Positions 50,060-61,440 of a stretch of 64,000 nt of DNA are shown here, one piece after another. The notes beneath the pieces were generated by a model. The model saw only the letters and a list, made by a program, of their open reading frames with translations, made no database searches and had not been told where the DNA came from. The DNA comes from Rouxiella chamberiensis (GTDB lineage Bacteria > Pseudomonadota > Gammaproteobacteria > Enterobacterales > Enterobacteriaceae). Where the stretch lies: assembly GCF_026967475.1 (NCBI RefSeq), contig NZ_CP114058.1, positions 1,736,001 to 1,800,000 of the forward strand, read 5' to 3'. The stretch's first letter is position 1, and the number at the start of each line of letters is the position of its first letter. The translations under genes and the position numbers were made by a program.

Positions 50060-51427
50060 ATGAAACGATATATAGATAAGTTATTTAGCAGCGCGTTTTT
50101 ACGGAATATTTCGTGGAATTTTCTAGGTTATGCCCTGCCGGTGCTTGTCGCTATCGTCATGATCCCGGTGCTGTTGCGTCACACTGGTCTTGAACGATTT
50201 GGGGTATTATCGCTAATCATCGTGATTATCGGCTCCGTGACCATTTTCGATTTCGGGATCACCCGTTCGGTCACCAACTCGGTAAGAAAGTATCTTGATG
50301 AGCAAAATGAACGGTCGATGCTGACCGTGATAAAAACGGGCTGGTTTATTATTACCGCCGTTATTTTGATTATCTCTGTACTTTTCTGGGTGGAAAGCCA
50401 GTGGATTGCCCTGCACCTGTTCAATGTCTCGACGCAGGAAATACGTGACGAGGTGTCCGGCAGCATGGAGATTATCGCTTTCAGCCTGCCCTTCGTCATT
50501 GCACAGACGGTGTTTGTCGGGGTCATGGAAGCCTTTGGCGCCTTTAAGAAGATCAGTATCGGCAAAGCGCCCTTTTCGATCCTGATGTATCTAGTTCCGG
50601 TGATTATCTCTTTCTACACGCCGAGCCTGTTCTGGTTAACCCTGTCGCTTTGTCTGCTGCGCTGCATCATGGCCGTGGTCTTCTATATGATGATGAGCAG
50701 CGAAATCCGCAAAGTCACGCCTATCAGCATTTTTGGCGTGTCGATGTCAAAAGCCATCACGCTCGAACTGGTGAAATACGGCGGCTGGATTTCGGTGGGT
50801 AATATCATTGCGCCCATCATCTTGTATATTGACCGCTTCTTTGTGGCATCCATCGTGGGCGCCAGTGTCTTTGCCTACTACACCACGCCTTACGATGTTG
50901 TTTCCCGCGTGGCGATTGTCACGGTAAGCGCCTGTGGCGTTCTGTTCCCTGTGCTGGTGTCCAAGATATCGACCGATGTTCGCAGCGCCAACAGCTATTT
51001 CAACAAAGTGATGCTGGGCATATTTGCGGTACTGGTTATCCCTGCGGTCGCGGGGATATTTCTGTCGAAGTGGTTCCTGTCGGCGTGGATAAGCCCTGAT
51101 TTTGCCGAGCATTCATGGATTATCTTCTCGATGTTCCTGGTCGGTTATCTGATTCACGGCCTGGTGCAACCGGCCTTTATCTGGATTCAGGCCTGTGGCA
51201 AACCGTGGATTATGGCGGTGAGCATGATTGTCGACCTTATCCTGTACGTTATCTACCTTCCGTGGATGACACACAAATACGGCATTATCGGCGCGGCCAT
51301 CGCCTGGAATATCCGCGTATTCCTGGGTCTGATAGTTCTGCATGCGCTTCGTTATTTCCTCTATCGACGAGAACTGAAACGCCATCGCGTTATTAAACCG
51401 GTTACCGATTCACCGCTCAGCGAATAA
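50060..51427 (+). CDS. Wzx-type repeat-unit flippase
   Basis: A 455-aa polytopic membrane protein of the MOP/MATE-like polysaccharide transporter family, with about twelve to fourteen helices. The N-terminal NISWNFLGYALPVLVAIVMI and the loop FDFGITRSVTNSVRKYL are typical of O-antigen flippases. It moves undecaprenyl-diphosphate-linked units across the inner membrane to Wzy. It is the last gene of the operon; a strong terminator follows. Wzx proteins are too divergent for substrate prediction. Confidence 0.88.
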   Translation: MKRYIDKLFSSAFLRNISWNFLGYALPVLVAIVMIPVLLRHTGLERFGVLSLIIVIIGSVTIFDFGITRSVTNSVRKYLDEQNERSMLTVIKTGWFIITAVILIISVLFWVESQWIALHLFNVSTQEIRDEVSGSMEIIAFSLPFVIAQTVFVGVMEAFGAFKKISIGKAPFSILMYLVPVIISFYTPSLFWLTLSLCLLRCIMAVVFYMMMSSEIRKVTPISIFGVSMSKAITLELVKYGGWISVGNIIAPIILYIDRFFVASIVGASVFAYYTTPYDVVSRVAIVTVSACGVLFPVLVSKISTDVRSANSYFNKVMLGIFAVLVIPAVAGIFLSKWFLSAWISPDFAEHSWIIFSMFLVGYLIHGLVQPAFIWIQACGKPWIMAVSMIVDLILYVIYLPWMTHKYGIIGAAIAWNIRVFLGLIVLHALRYFLYRRELKRHRVIKPVTDSPLSE

Positions 51428-51458
51428 ATAACGGTTTTACTGACGATATAAAAAATAA

Positions 51459-51495
51459 AGCCGGTTGGCATCTCACAATGCCAACCGGCTTTTTT
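51459..51495 (+). terminator. Strong bidirectional terminator between wzx and frmA
   Basis: Perfect 13-base stem AGCCGGTTGGCAT / ATGCCAACCGGCT with a 6-base loop and T6 on the plus strand; the minus strand also ends in TTTATTTTTT. It closes the polysaccharide operon and the frmRA operon from opposite sides. Confidence 0.93.
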
Positions 51496-51522
51496 ATGGG
51501 GCTTTTTCAGGCAAGCCTTGAG

Positions 51523-52971
<1,449 letters not shown>

Positions 52972-52983
52972 GGCGACGTCCTT

Positions 52984-53006
52984 TATACTATAGGGGGTAT
53001 AGTATA
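52984..53006 (-). promoter_or_regulatory. FrmR operator
   Basis: A perfect palindrome TATACTATA-GGGGG-TATAGTATA lies 12 bases upstream of the frmR start. AT-rich inverted arms around a G-tract are the known operator form of CsoR/RcnR/FrmR-type repressors, and the position overlaps the expected promoter. Confidence 0.92.
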
Positions 53007-53074
53007 TTTTTCTAAAGTTGATGGCAATAATGTGTTTCTTCCCTTGTAGAGTAGAGTCCCCTGACAAAAGAGAA

Positions 53075-53115
53075 AGGCCCCGAGGCGGAGTTATCCACTT
53101 CGGGGCCTGTTTTTT
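53075..53115 (-). terminator. Terminator of the EF-G paralogue
   Basis: Stem AGGCCCCG / CGGGGCCT with an 18-base loop that can pair further, flanked by a T-rich tract on both strands (TTTCTCTTTT on the minus, TTTTTT on the plus). It lies 40 bases past the stop. Confidence 0.8.
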
Positions 53116-53154
53116 ACAGCGCTTTAGGGATTATATGGCGCGTTGGGCACGCGG

Positions 53155-55260
53155 CTATCGACCGCGAGACGCGATAATCTCGTCCGCCACGTTGCGCGGC
53201 GCTTCGGCGTAGTGATGAAACTCCATGGTGTAGGTGGCACGTCCCTGCGACATGGAGCGCAGCACGGTCGAATAGCCGAACATTTCGGAAAGCGGAACCT
53301 CGGCTTTGATAAGCTTGCCGCCGCCGCCGAGAATTTCCTCCATGCCCTGCACCGTACCCCGACGGGAAGAGAGGTCGCCCATTACGCTGCCCGCGTAGTC
53401 TTCCGGCGTTTCCACCTCGACATGCATCATCGGCTCGAGAATGACCGGACTCGCCAGTCTTGCCGCCTCCTTGAACCCAAAGATAGCCGCCATCTTGAAC
53501 GCCATCTCGGAGGAGTCAACCTCGTGTGACGAGCCAAACGTCAGCGTCACCTTCACGTCGACCACCGGATATCCGGCCAGCACGCCGCTGCTCAGCGCCT
53601 CGACCACGCCTTTTTCAACCGCAGGAATGAATTCTCGCGGCACGACGCCGCCTTTGGTGGCATCGACGAAGGCGAACCCCGTGCCCGACGCCTGCGGCTC
53701 CAGCGTAAAGACCACATGGCCATACTGGCCCTTACCGCCCGACTGGCGCACGAACTTGCCGTCTACGTCTTCGACTTTGCTGCGCACCGTTTCGCGGTAG
53801 GTAACCTGCGGCTTACCGATGTTTGCCTCCACGCCAAACTCGCGCCTCATGCGATCGACGATGATCTCCAGATGCAGCTCGCCCATGCCGGAGATAATCG
53901 TCTGCCCGGACTCCTCATCGGTACGAATACGAAACGACGGGTCCTCCGACGCCAACCGCTGCAACGCGATACCCATTTTCTCCTGATCGGCCTTGGTTTT
54001 CGGCTCGATAGCCTGCGAGATAACAGGTTCCGGAAACTCCATCTTCACCAGCGTGATTTGCGCATTCGGGTCGCACAGGGTTTCGCCCGTGGTCACCTCT
54101 TTCAGCCCGACACAGGCGGCGATGTCACCGGCGCGGATCTCGTCCACCTCATGGCGCACGTTGGCGTGCATCTGCACGATTCGCCCGATGCGCTCCTTCC
54201 TGCCGCGCACGGGGTTGTACACGCTGTCCCCTTTCGACAGCACGCCCGAATAGACGCGCACGAAGGTCAGCTGGCCGACGTACGGGTCGGTCATCAGCTT
54301 GAAGGCCAGCGCCGAGAATTTCTCGTCGTCATCCGCCTCGCGATGCACCTCGTGGCCGGCATCGTCGGTGCCCTGCACCGGCGGAATGTCCAGCGGTGAC
54401 GGCATCAGTTCCACCACCGCATCCAGCATCCGCTGTACGCCCTTGTTCTTGAACGCGCTGCCGCACAGCATCGGCTGAATTTCTCCGGCTACCGTGCGTT
54501 GACGCAGGCCAAAGGTAATTTCGTCTTCGGTCAGCTCGCCGCCTTCGAGATACTTGTTCATCAGCTCATCGGACACCTCCGCCGCCGCTTCGACCATCTT
54601 TTCGCGCCAGGCTTCGGCACTGGCCTGCAACGCCGCCGGTATCGGCGCATAGCTGAAGGTCATGCCCTGCGTCGCGTCGTCCCACAAAATCGCCCGCATC
54701 TTGCGCAGGTCAACCACGCCGATAAAGTGCTCTTCGCTGCCGATAGGGATCACTATCGGCACCGGATTGGCTTTCAGGCGGTCGATCATCATCTGCCGCA
54801 CGCGGAAGAAGTCCGCGCCCGGCCGGTCCATCTTGTTGACGAACGCCAACCGCGGCACGCGATATTTATTCGCCTGTCGCCATACGGTTTCAGACTGTGG
54901 CTGCACGCCACCGACCGAGTCGTAGACCATGACCGCGCCATCCAGCACCCGCATCGAGCGCTCCACCTCGATAGTGAAATCCACGTGACCGGGCGTGTCG
55001 ATGATGTTGATCCGGTGTTCGTCAAACGAGTGATCCATGCCGCGCCAGAAACAGGTGACCGCCGCCGAGGTAATGGTGATGCCGCGCTCCTGCTCCTGCT
55101 CCATCCAGTCCGTGGTCGCACCGCCGTCATGCACTTCACCCAACTTGTGGTTCATGCCGGTGTAGAACAGGATGCGCTCGGTGGTCGTGGTTTTACCGGC
55201 GTCGATGTGGGCCGAGATACCGATATTGCGGTAGCGCTCGATGGGCGTTTTGCGAGCCAT
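53155..55260 (-). CDS. Elongation factor G paralogue (translational GTPase)
   Basis: A full-length 701-aa EF-G. The G domain has [14 protein letters not shown] (G1), RGITITSA (G2), DTPGHVDF (G3) and VNKMDR (G4); domains II-V are complete, ending with [25 protein letters not shown] drives ribosome translocation and, with RRF, recycling. In Enterobacterales the housekeeping fusA is in the str operon beside rpsL, rpsG and tufA; this copy stands alone next to frmR, so it is probably a second, divergent copy. Substitutions relative to E. coli EF-G are scattered over all domains, as in a functional paralogue. The ribosome site is TTAAGGACATT. The GC-rich leader just upstream can fold (TGTCCCG with CGGGACA). 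Confidence 0.9.
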   Translation of the reverse strand: MARKTPIERYRNIGISAHIDAGKTTTTERILFYTGMNHKLGEVHDGGATTDWMEQEQERGITITSAAVTCFWRGMDHSFDEHRINIIDTPGHVDFTIEVERSMRVLDGAVMVYDSVGGVQPQSETVWRQANKYRVPRLAFVNKMDRPGADFFRVRQMMIDRLKANPVPIVIPIGSEEHFIGVVDLRKMRAILWDDATQGMTFSYAPIPAALQASAEAWREKMVEAAAEVSDELMNKYLEGGELTEDEITFGLRQRTVAGEIQPMLCGSAFKNKGVQRMLDAVVELMPSPLDIPPVQGTDDAGHEVHREADDDEKFSALAFKLMTDPYVGQLTFVRVYSGVLSKGDSVYNPVRGRKERIGRIVQMHANVRHEVDEIRAGDIAACVGLKEVTTGETLCDPNAQITLVKMEFPEPVISQAIEPKTKADQEKMGIALQRLASEDPSFRIRTDEESGQTIISGMGELHLEIIVDRMRREFGVEANIGKPQVTYRETVRSKVEDVDGKFVRQSGGKGQYGHVVFTLEPQASGTGFAFVDATKGGVVPREFIPAVEKGVVEALSSGVLAGYPVVDVKVTLTFGSSHEVDSSEMAFKMAAIFGFKEAARLASPVILEPMMHVEVETPEDYAGSVMGDLSSRRGTVQGMEEILGGGGKLIKAEVPLSEMFGYSTVLRSMSQGRATYTMEFHHYAEAPRNVADEIIASRGR

Positions 55261-55684
55261 ATAATGTCCTTAATAGAGGATGGCCGAAGAGGAGGCGGGA
55301 AACGTGTCCCGTCGACGAGTCCCGTTCCCGGGACAGCAACATACTACAACTGTACGAGTATATTCGAACAATAGTTTCTTGCTATCGAAGTCATCGACGA
55401 CTCGCCACGCAATACAGGCCGGAAAAAATTTCCCTTCGCCTCTTTCTGCGCGTTTACTTGAGTATAGCGCCGCCAGACAAGACACTCACAGAATCAAATA
55501 GTCCAGCAAATCATAGATATAAGAAAAACATATGACCATAACGAAAATTATTTCCTTATATTGAATTCGGTCTGTAACCACACAGTATTGGAAAATACAA
55601 AAAACAATAAGGCTCGGTCACACCATCAAGAGCACGCAATGAGGCACAGGATGTAACCATCTCAAACATTTGGCAGGATTATCT
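55261..55684. promoter_or_regulatory. Intergenic region between the EF-G paralogue and the permease
   Basis: 424 bases without a gene; both flanking genes point away from it. Near 55300-55342 repeated CCCG blocks (TGTCCCG, AGTCCCG, CGGGACA) would fold in the leader of the EF-G message. The part nearest the permease is AT-rich and probably holds its promoter. Confidence 0.45.
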
Positions 55685-57108
55685 ATGAATCAATCTTCTA
55701 CAGCGCGCTCCTCCCTTGGTAACACACTCTCGGGTCCCCAGGTCACCATGATTTCCATCGCCGGTATCATCGGCGCAGGCCTGTTTATCGGATCCTCCAA
55801 CGCCATCGCGACAACCGGTCCAGCGATACTTATCTCTTATGCCCTCACCGGATTGCTGGTCATGCTGGTCATGCGCATGCTGGGTGAGATGGCCGTGCTA
55901 CAGCCTGATTCCGGCTCGTTTTCAACCTACGCCACGCGCGCCATCGGCCACTGGGCCGGATTCACCATCGGCTGGCTTTACTGGTGGTTCTGGGTGCTGA
56001 CCATCCCGGTCGAAGCCATCGCCGGTGCCGATATTCTGCACAGCCTGTTCCCTGCCGTTGCGTCTTGGGAATTCGCTGTCGCCATCATGGTGCTGCTCAC
56101 CGTGACCAACCTCGCCAATGTCAAAAGTTTCGGCGCGTTCGAATTCTGGTTCTCGATAGTCAAAGTGGCGGCAATCATTGCCTTTATCGTGATTGGCATG
56201 GTGGCCGTAACCGGTTACTGGCCTCTCGCCAACGTTCACGGGGTTTCGCGCCTCTACAGTGAAGGCGGCTTTATGCCCCACGGCTTCGGCACGGTGCTGG
56301 GCGGCGTACTGGTCACAATTTTCTCTTTTTTCGGCGCTGAAATCGTTACCATTGCCGCAGCCGAGTCGAAAAATCCGGCGCAGCAGATCCGCCGCTCGAC
56401 CAATCTGATGGTGTGGCGCATTGCGCTGTTTTATCTGCTTTCCATCTTCCTGGTGGTGTCTCTCGTCAGCTGGAACGATCCTCAGCTCAAGGCGCAGGGA
56501 ACCTTCCAGTTCATGCTGACCTCGCTAAACCTGCCGGGCGCGAAGCTGATTGTCGATATCGTGGTGTTTGTCGCCGTTTGCAGCTGCATGAATTCGGGTC
56601 TGTATACCGCCTCGCGCATGCTGTTCTCGCTGGGCCAGCGCGGGGATGCGCCTTCGCAGGTGAAAAAATCTCAGCCAACGGGGTTCCCGCGATGGCCGTG
56701 CTCGCCTCGACGCTGGCAGGTTTTGCCGGTTGCGTCGCCAACTATGCCTTCCCGAATCAGGTGTTCGATTTCCTGCTGTCGACCACCGGGGCCATTGCGC
56801 TGATTGTCTATCTGGTTATCGCGATTTCGCAGTTGCGCATGCGCTCGCAGCTTGAACGCAACGGCATGTCGCCCGAATTCAAGATGTGGTTGTTCCCGTG
56901 GCTGACCTGGTTTGCGATCTTTATCATCGTCGCGGTGCTGGGCTACATGATTATCTCGCCGGACTACCGCTATCAGACGCTGATGTCGTCGCTGGTAACA
57001 CTCATCATGGTGGCCTGTAGTCTGTATGTCACACGCAATCGCAAGGCGCAGGATGTGGTCAAGATTGTCGGCAGCCAGAAAAATGCGCCGGCGCTGCGTC
57101 GCTCATGA
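55685..57108 (+). CDS. GabP-like amino-acid / gamma-aminobutyrate permease (one frameshift)
   Basis: An APC permease of about 474 aa once the A6 run at 56663-56668 is read as A7. Twelve helices; SIAGIIGAGLFIGSSNAIA is the first-helix signature, DSGSFSTYATRAIGHWAGF and FSFFGAEIVTIAAAES match GABA permease GabP more than other members. Both halves keep the permease pattern, so a sequencing error is likely. The start at 55685 follows CAGGATTATCT. It precedes the ydcJ/hglS gene by 111 bases on the same strand; import of a lysine-derived or similar amino acid for that enzyme's pathway is a possible link. Confidence 0.87.
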
Positions 57109-57219
57109 ACAAAGTGTGCGCTCCTCATCATCCTTGAACGCCGGTTGATGCTGATTTATCAGGCATTCGCTAAGCTTGAGTGATCAAGGGAATAAATGAT
57201 GACAGGCAGAGGCATAACG

Positions 57220-58572
57220 ATGAGCAATGTATTGATCTCCCCCGACGAGATTCGCGACCGGTTTTCAAAGGCCATGTCGCAGATGTATCAGCAGGAAGTG
57301 CCGCAGTACGGTACGTTGTTGCAGATTGTCAAAGAGACGAATGCCGCCTATCTGAACCGGCACCCGAACACCTTTACGGCGGATCTCGAGGTGTCAGAGC
57401 GCAATCGACTGGACGTCGAGCGCCACGGCGCGATTCGACTCGGCACGGCGGCCGAACTGGCGACCATGAAAGACCTGTTTGCCGTGATGGGCATGTCGCC
57501 GGTCGGCTATTACGACCTCTCGGCGGCGGGCGTGCCCGTTCACTCCACGGCGTTTCGTCCGGTGGACGAAGCCTCGCTGCTGCTTAACCCCTTCCGCGTC
57601 TTCACGTCGCTGTTGCGACTGGAGCTTATCGATAACGCCGACCTGCGCGACACGGCGCGGCGCATCCTCGAACAGCGGGAGATTTTCTCGCCCCGCGTGC
57701 GCGAACTCATCGAGCAGGCGCAGCAGGCAGGCGGACTTACTACAAATCAGGCCGACGATTTTGTCTCGGAGGCGCTAAAGACCTTCCGCTGGCACAGCGA
57801 AGCACAGGTCAATCTCGAGACTTACAACGCCCTGCTCGCCCATCACCGACTGATAGCCGACGTGGTGTGCTTCAAGGGACCCCATATCAATCATCTCACG
57901 CCGCGCACGCTGGACATCGACCACGTACAGCGGATCATGCCGGATTACGGTATTACGCCAAAAGAGGTGATTGAAGGGCCGCCGCGTCGTCAGGTGCCGA
58001 TTCTATTACGTCAAACCAGTTTCAAGGCGCTCAGTGAACAGATTCGTTTTACCGATGATGAAACTGGCAAACATACCGCGCGCTTTGGTGAAATCGAGCA
58101 GCGCGGGTTGGCGCTCACGCCGAAAGGACGCGCGTTGTATGACCAATTGCTGCTGGCGGCATCGGCAAGCGGAAACGCACAGGACAACGACAGCCACCAG
58201 CGCCATATTGAAGCCGCGTTTGCCGATTTTCCGGATGACAAAGAGGCGCTGCGGGCTAAACAGCTCGGGTATTTCCGCTATCGGTTGACGCCGGGTGCCA
58301 CCATTCCCGAACACAACGTCTCGCGCGACAATCTTGAAGATCTGATTCACGCGCGGGTCGTCACGTTCGAGCCTATCGTGTATGAAGATTTCCTGCCGGT
58401 CAGCGCGGCGGGTATTTTCCAGTCGAATCTGGGCAGCGACAAAGGCGCGGTCAGCAGCGGCAACCCGAATCAGGCGGCGTTTGAAGCCGCACTGGGTCGG
58501 GCGGTTATCAACGAGTTTTCTCTCTATGCCGCCATCGAAGAGGCGTCGCTGCAAAGCATCTTCGGCGATTAA
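57220..58572 (+). CDS. ydcJ: 2-oxoadipate dioxygenase/decarboxylase family protein (DUF1338, YdcJ)
   Basis: A 450-aa VOC-fold iron enzyme orthologous to E. coli YdcJ. Metal ligands of the family are visible as His69 in VERHGAIRLG, the His of FKGPHINHLTPRTLDID and the Glu of ARFGEIEQRG; FEDFLPVS-like VYEDFLPVSAAGIFQSNLG ends the domain. In Pseudomonas HglS converts 2-oxoadipate to 2-hydroxyglutarate in D-lysine catabolism, so the same reaction is likely here. The start at 57220 matches YdcJ; an ATG eight codons earlier has a stronger AAGGGA site and cannot be excluded. Confidence 0.92.
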   Translation: MSNVLISPDEIRDRFSKAMSQMYQQEVPQYGTLLQIVKETNAAYLNRHPNTFTADLEVSERNRLDVERHGAIRLGTAAELATMKDLFAVMGMSPVGYYDLSAAGVPVHSTAFRPVDEASLLLNPFRVFTSLLRLELIDNADLRDTARRILEQREIFSPRVRELIEQAQQAGGLTTNQADDFVSEALKTFRWHSEAQVNLETYNALLAHHRLIADVVCFKGPHINHLTPRTLDIDHVQRIMPDYGITPKEVIEGPPRRQVPILLRQTSFKALSEQIRFTDDETGKHTARFGEIEQRGLALTPKGRALYDQLLLAASASGNAQDNDSHQRHIEAAFADFPDDKEALRAKQLGYFRYRLTPGATIPEHNVSRDNLEDLIHARVVTFEPIVYEDFLPVSAAGIFQSNLGSDKGAVSSGNPNQAAFEAALGRAVINEFSLYAAIEEASLQSIFGD

Positions 58573-58581
58573 TTCACGAAC

Positions 58582-58611
58582 GGCGGGCCGAGATTTGAGG
58601 CGTGGCCCGCC
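58582..58611 (+). terminator. Hairpin after ydcJ
   Basis: Perfect GGCGGGCC / GGCCCGCC stem with a 14-base loop, ten bases after the ydcJ stop. No U-run, so termination would be weak or factor-dependent. Confidence 0.45.
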
Positions 58612-58721
58612 ATCCCGGTATTCTTGACTTACCCTTTATAAGCTGCAACTATCCTCGGCAATCAAAGAAGGCGGCCCACCGTGCCTTGTGTCTCCCCCTT
58701 ATGGAAACTCATTAAGAACCG

Positions 58722-59072
58722 ATGATCGCCAATCACCCCGAACGTGAACAAATCCGCCTCGAAAATGTGCTGAATGCACTGGGTAATCCGCTGCGTCTGG
58801 CGGTGGTGCAGATTCTGGCCAACGGCGGCGAACACGCCTGCGGCACGTTGCTGCAAGGATTGTCAAAATCGACGCTAACCCACCACTGGCGTGTGCTACG
58901 CGAAAGCGGCGTTATCTGGCAGCGTCCGGACGGGCGGGCGAATCTGCTGTCGCTGCGCCGTGAAGATCTCGATGCGCGCTTTCCGGGACTGCTGGACTCG
59001 CTGCTTCATGCGGTCGAGCACGACAGCATTACCGTTGAATCCACCGCACGCCATCTGCGTGAAGACAGGTAG
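58722..59072 (+). CDS. ArsR-family winged-helix regulator
   Basis: A 116-aa ArsR/SmtB-type protein. NALGNPLRLAVVQILANGG opens the winged helix, SKSTLTHHWRVLRESGVI is the recognition helix region. It lacks a clear metal-binding cysteine cluster (one Cys at HACGT), so it may sense a small molecule or redox state instead of a metal. It follows ydcJ on the same strand by 149 bases and converges with a LysR gene. Target unknown. Confidence 0.87.
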   Translation: MIANHPEREQIRLENVLNALGNPLRLAVVQILANGGEHACGTLLQGLSKSTLTHHWRVLRESGVIWQRPDGRANLLSLRREDLDARFPGLLDSLLHAVEHDSITVESTARHLREDR

Positions 59073-59092
59073 ACGGTTCTGTTCGCCTTCTG

Positions 59093-60052
59093 TTATCGGC
59101 CATAAAAATCCAGCCTTTGGTTATCTCCCTCCTCGAGCTGACTTTTTACCAGCTCGCAAAACGTGGTGATCATCGCCGAACTCTGGCTGTCCTTGCGCTG
59201 TCCCCCTTTTCGATAGGCCAGATACAGCGGCGCGTGCAGCTCGGCCTGTTCCGACAGCGGCAAATAGACCACGCCGTCACCGCCCAGTCGCACCATGCAG
59301 GCGGGCACAATCGAGACGCCCAGCCCCGCACCGACCAGACTGAGGCACGACGTGAGCCGCGGCGCTTCCTGCACGATGCGCGGACTGAATCCCGCCCGAT
59401 AGCAGGCCGCGAGAATGGCGTCGTACAGCCCTTGTCCTGCGGGTCGCCGGTAGAGAATAAACCCTTCATTGATCAAGGTATTCAGGGCGACTGGCCCGCT
59501 ATGCTGCTGCACGAGGGGATGTCCGTCGGGCAGCGCCACCATCATCGGCTCCTGCAAGATGCGCTCGATTTTAAGCTCCGGCATACCCAGCACCGGCGTG
59601 CGCACGAAGGCGACATCCAGCGTGCGATTTACCAGCGCCTGCAACAGTTCGGTACTGCCCGACTCTTCGAGCTGCGCCGTCACCTGCGGATACACTTCGC
59701 GATAACGGCGCAACACGTTGGGCACGAAGGCGTGCAGTGCTGCCGAACTGGTAAAACCGATGCGAATATCGCCCTGCTTGCCTTCGGTGGCGCGCAGCAT
59801 GGTGGCACCCAGGCTATCGGCCTGCGCGAGCAACGCTTTTGCTTCCTTGAACAATACCTTGCCGATATCGGTGGGTTCCACGCCGCGCGGGTATCTCGAC
59901 AGCAGCTTGACGCCAAATTCATCCTCCAGACTCTGCAACAACCGCGTCAGCGGAGGCTGCTGGATAAAAAGCCGTTGGGCGGCGCGGGTGATATTGCCCT
60001 CTTCCACGACCGTGACAAAGGCCTTCAGTCGTCGTAAATCGATCGTTGCCAT
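59093..60052 (-). CDS. LysR-family regulator of the chromate-type transporter genes
   Basis: A 319-aa regulator. The start MATIDLRRLKAFVTVVEEG is typical, with helix-turn-helix EEGNITRAAQRLFIQQPPLT and an effector-binding domain from about residue 90. The start at 60052 was preferred to one 16 codons upstream because the family begins just before the first helix. It is divergent from the two-gene CHR transporter with 112 bases between, so it probably regulates that pair. Confidence 0.9.
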   Translation of the reverse strand: MATIDLRRLKAFVTVVEEGNITRAAQRLFIQQPPLTRLLQSLEDEFGVKLLSRYPRGVEPTDIGKVLFKEAKALLAQADSLGATMLRATEGKQGDIRIGFTSSAALHAFVPNVLRRYREVYPQVTAQLEESGSTELLQALVNRTLDVAFVRTPVLGMPELKIERILQEPMMVALPDGHPLVQQHSGPVALNTLINEGFILYRRPAGQGLYDAILAACYRAGFSPRIVQEAPRLTSCLSLVGAGLGVSIVPACMVRLGGDGVVYLPLSEQAELHAPLYLAYRKGGQRKDSQSSAMITTFCELVKSQLEEGDNQRLDFYGR

Positions 60053-60164
60053 ACCTTTCAGGTATCCTTTATGTTCTTCAAATGCATTAGACAGCAGCAT
60101 ACACCGCAGGCATCATAGTTAAAAACATACCTCAATTAACTTTAGACAATTATCGAGCACCTTC

Positions 60165-60752
60165 ATGCCCGCACCCGTTGAAAGCCAGATGAACAGTGAA
60201 CAGACGTTGCAACACCACGGCGTAACGCCGGACTGCCGCGCGCTGTTTTTTGGTTTCTTTATTCTCGGCCTGACCGGTTTCGGCGGCGTCCTGCCGATGG
60301 CGCGACGATTGATCGTCGAGAAAAAACAGTGGTTAAGCGGGGATGCGTTCACCGAACTGCTGGGCCTGTGTCAATTTCTGCCCGGCGGCAACATCATTAA
60401 TCTGTCGGTGGCGCTCGGCAACGAATTTCACGGACTGCGCGGGGCGCTCGCGGCATTGCTTGGGCTGATTTGCGCCCCCACGGCCATCGTCGTCGGGCTG
60501 GGTCTGGTGTATGCCCGCTATCAGAACGACGTCATCGTCGAGCATCTGTTTGCCGGTCTGGCCGCCGGGGCTGCCGGGCTGCTGCTCTCCACCGGCATCA
60601 AGATGCTGCTACCCCTGAAAGGCAAATGGCTGCCGCTGGCGCTGGTTGCCGTCGGGATTGTCGCCATCGCCGGACTACGCCTGCCGATGCTGCTGGTGAT
60701 GCTGGTTCTTGCGCCCATCAGCATCCTGCTGTACTGGAAGAGTCAGAAATGA
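60165..60752 (+). CDS. Chromate transporter family subunit 1 (short CHR protein)
   Basis: A 195-aa membrane protein with one CHR domain: FILGLTGFGGVLPMARR, then LGLCQFLPGGNIINLSVALG with the conserved Pro-Gly motif. Long ChrA proteins fuse two such domains; here they are separate genes. Family members export chromate or related anions, but many short pairs are not involved in chromate resistance. It overlaps its partner by four bases (ATGA), indicating a coupled heterodimer. Confidence 0.87.
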   Translation: MPAPVESQMNSEQTLQHHGVTPDCRALFFGFFILGLTGFGGVLPMARRLIVEKKQWLSGDAFTELLGLCQFLPGGNIINLSVALGNEFHGLRGALAALLGLICAPTAIVVGLGLVYARYQNDVIVEHLFAGLAAGAAGLLLSTGIKMLLPLKGKWLPLALVAVGIVAIAGLRLPMLLVMLVLAPISILLYWKSQK

Positions 60753-61270
60753 TCAGTGTATTAATCACGTTGGCGCTGCTGTTTACCCAGCTTTCCGTCA
60801 TGGCGTTTGGCGGCGGCAATACGATTTTGCCCGAGATGCAGCGCGAAGTGGTGCAGAATCATCACTGGATGAGCGCGCAGGAATTCAGCGCCCTGTTTGC
60901 GCTGGCGCAGGCGGCACCCGGCCCGAACATGATGATTGTTCCACTGGTGGGCTGGCAGGTTGCCGGATGGGCGGGTCTGCTGGTGTCTTCGCTTGCCAAG
61001 TTCGGCCCGTCTTCCATCATCACGCTTATCGTGATGCGCAGCTGGAAACGCTACAAAGACAAGCCGTGGCGGCGCATTGTGCAGAGCGGACTGGTGCCGG
61101 TGACCGTCGGGCTGGTGGTGTCCAGCGGCCTGCTCATCGCCGAAGCCTCGGCGACCAGTCTGGCACTCGGAGGTATTATCCTTCTTTGCACCCTGCTGGC
61201 GATGAACAAAAAACTGCATCCCCTGTGGGTGCTGGCTATCGGAGCCGTGCTCGGCCTCCTCTTTGCCTGA
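60749..61270 (+). CDS. Chromate transporter family subunit 2 (short CHR protein)
   Basis: A 173-aa CHR-domain membrane protein. SVMAFGGGNTILPEMQREVV and ALAQAAPGPNMMIVPLVGW carry the family motifs, corresponding to the second half of long ChrA. The opposite predicted topology to its partner is expected in such pairs. The start overlaps the upstream stop as ATGA. Confidence 0.87.
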   Translation: MISVLITLALLFTQLSVMAFGGGNTILPEMQREVVQNHHWMSAQEFSALFALAQAAPGPNMMIVPLVGWQVAGWAGLLVSSLAKFGPSSIITLIVMRSWKRYKDKPWRRIVQSGLVPVTVGLVVSSGLLIAEASATSLALGGIILLCTLLAMNKKLHPLWVLAIGAVLGLLFA

Positions 61271-61395
61271 ATACATGACGAGCCTTTAACAATAGACTCA
61301 GTTTTTCACCGCGTTGCGACAATCGACAAGTAGCCTCATGGAAGAAGCGCTTGTCGGTTGACCCCTTCCTTTATCTTTTCCCTGCGCCCAAAAGA

Positions 61396-61419
61396 AAAAG
61401 CTGCCCGAGGGCAGCTTTT
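61396..61419 (-). terminator. Intrinsic terminator after the lipoprotein genes
   Basis: AAAAGCTGCCC / GGGCAGCTTTT near-perfect stem with a very short loop, followed on the minus strand by TTTTTCTTTT. It lies 22 bases after the stop at 61441. Confidence 0.85.
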
Positions 61420-61440
61420 GCAATGAGGGTATCGGCAGGA

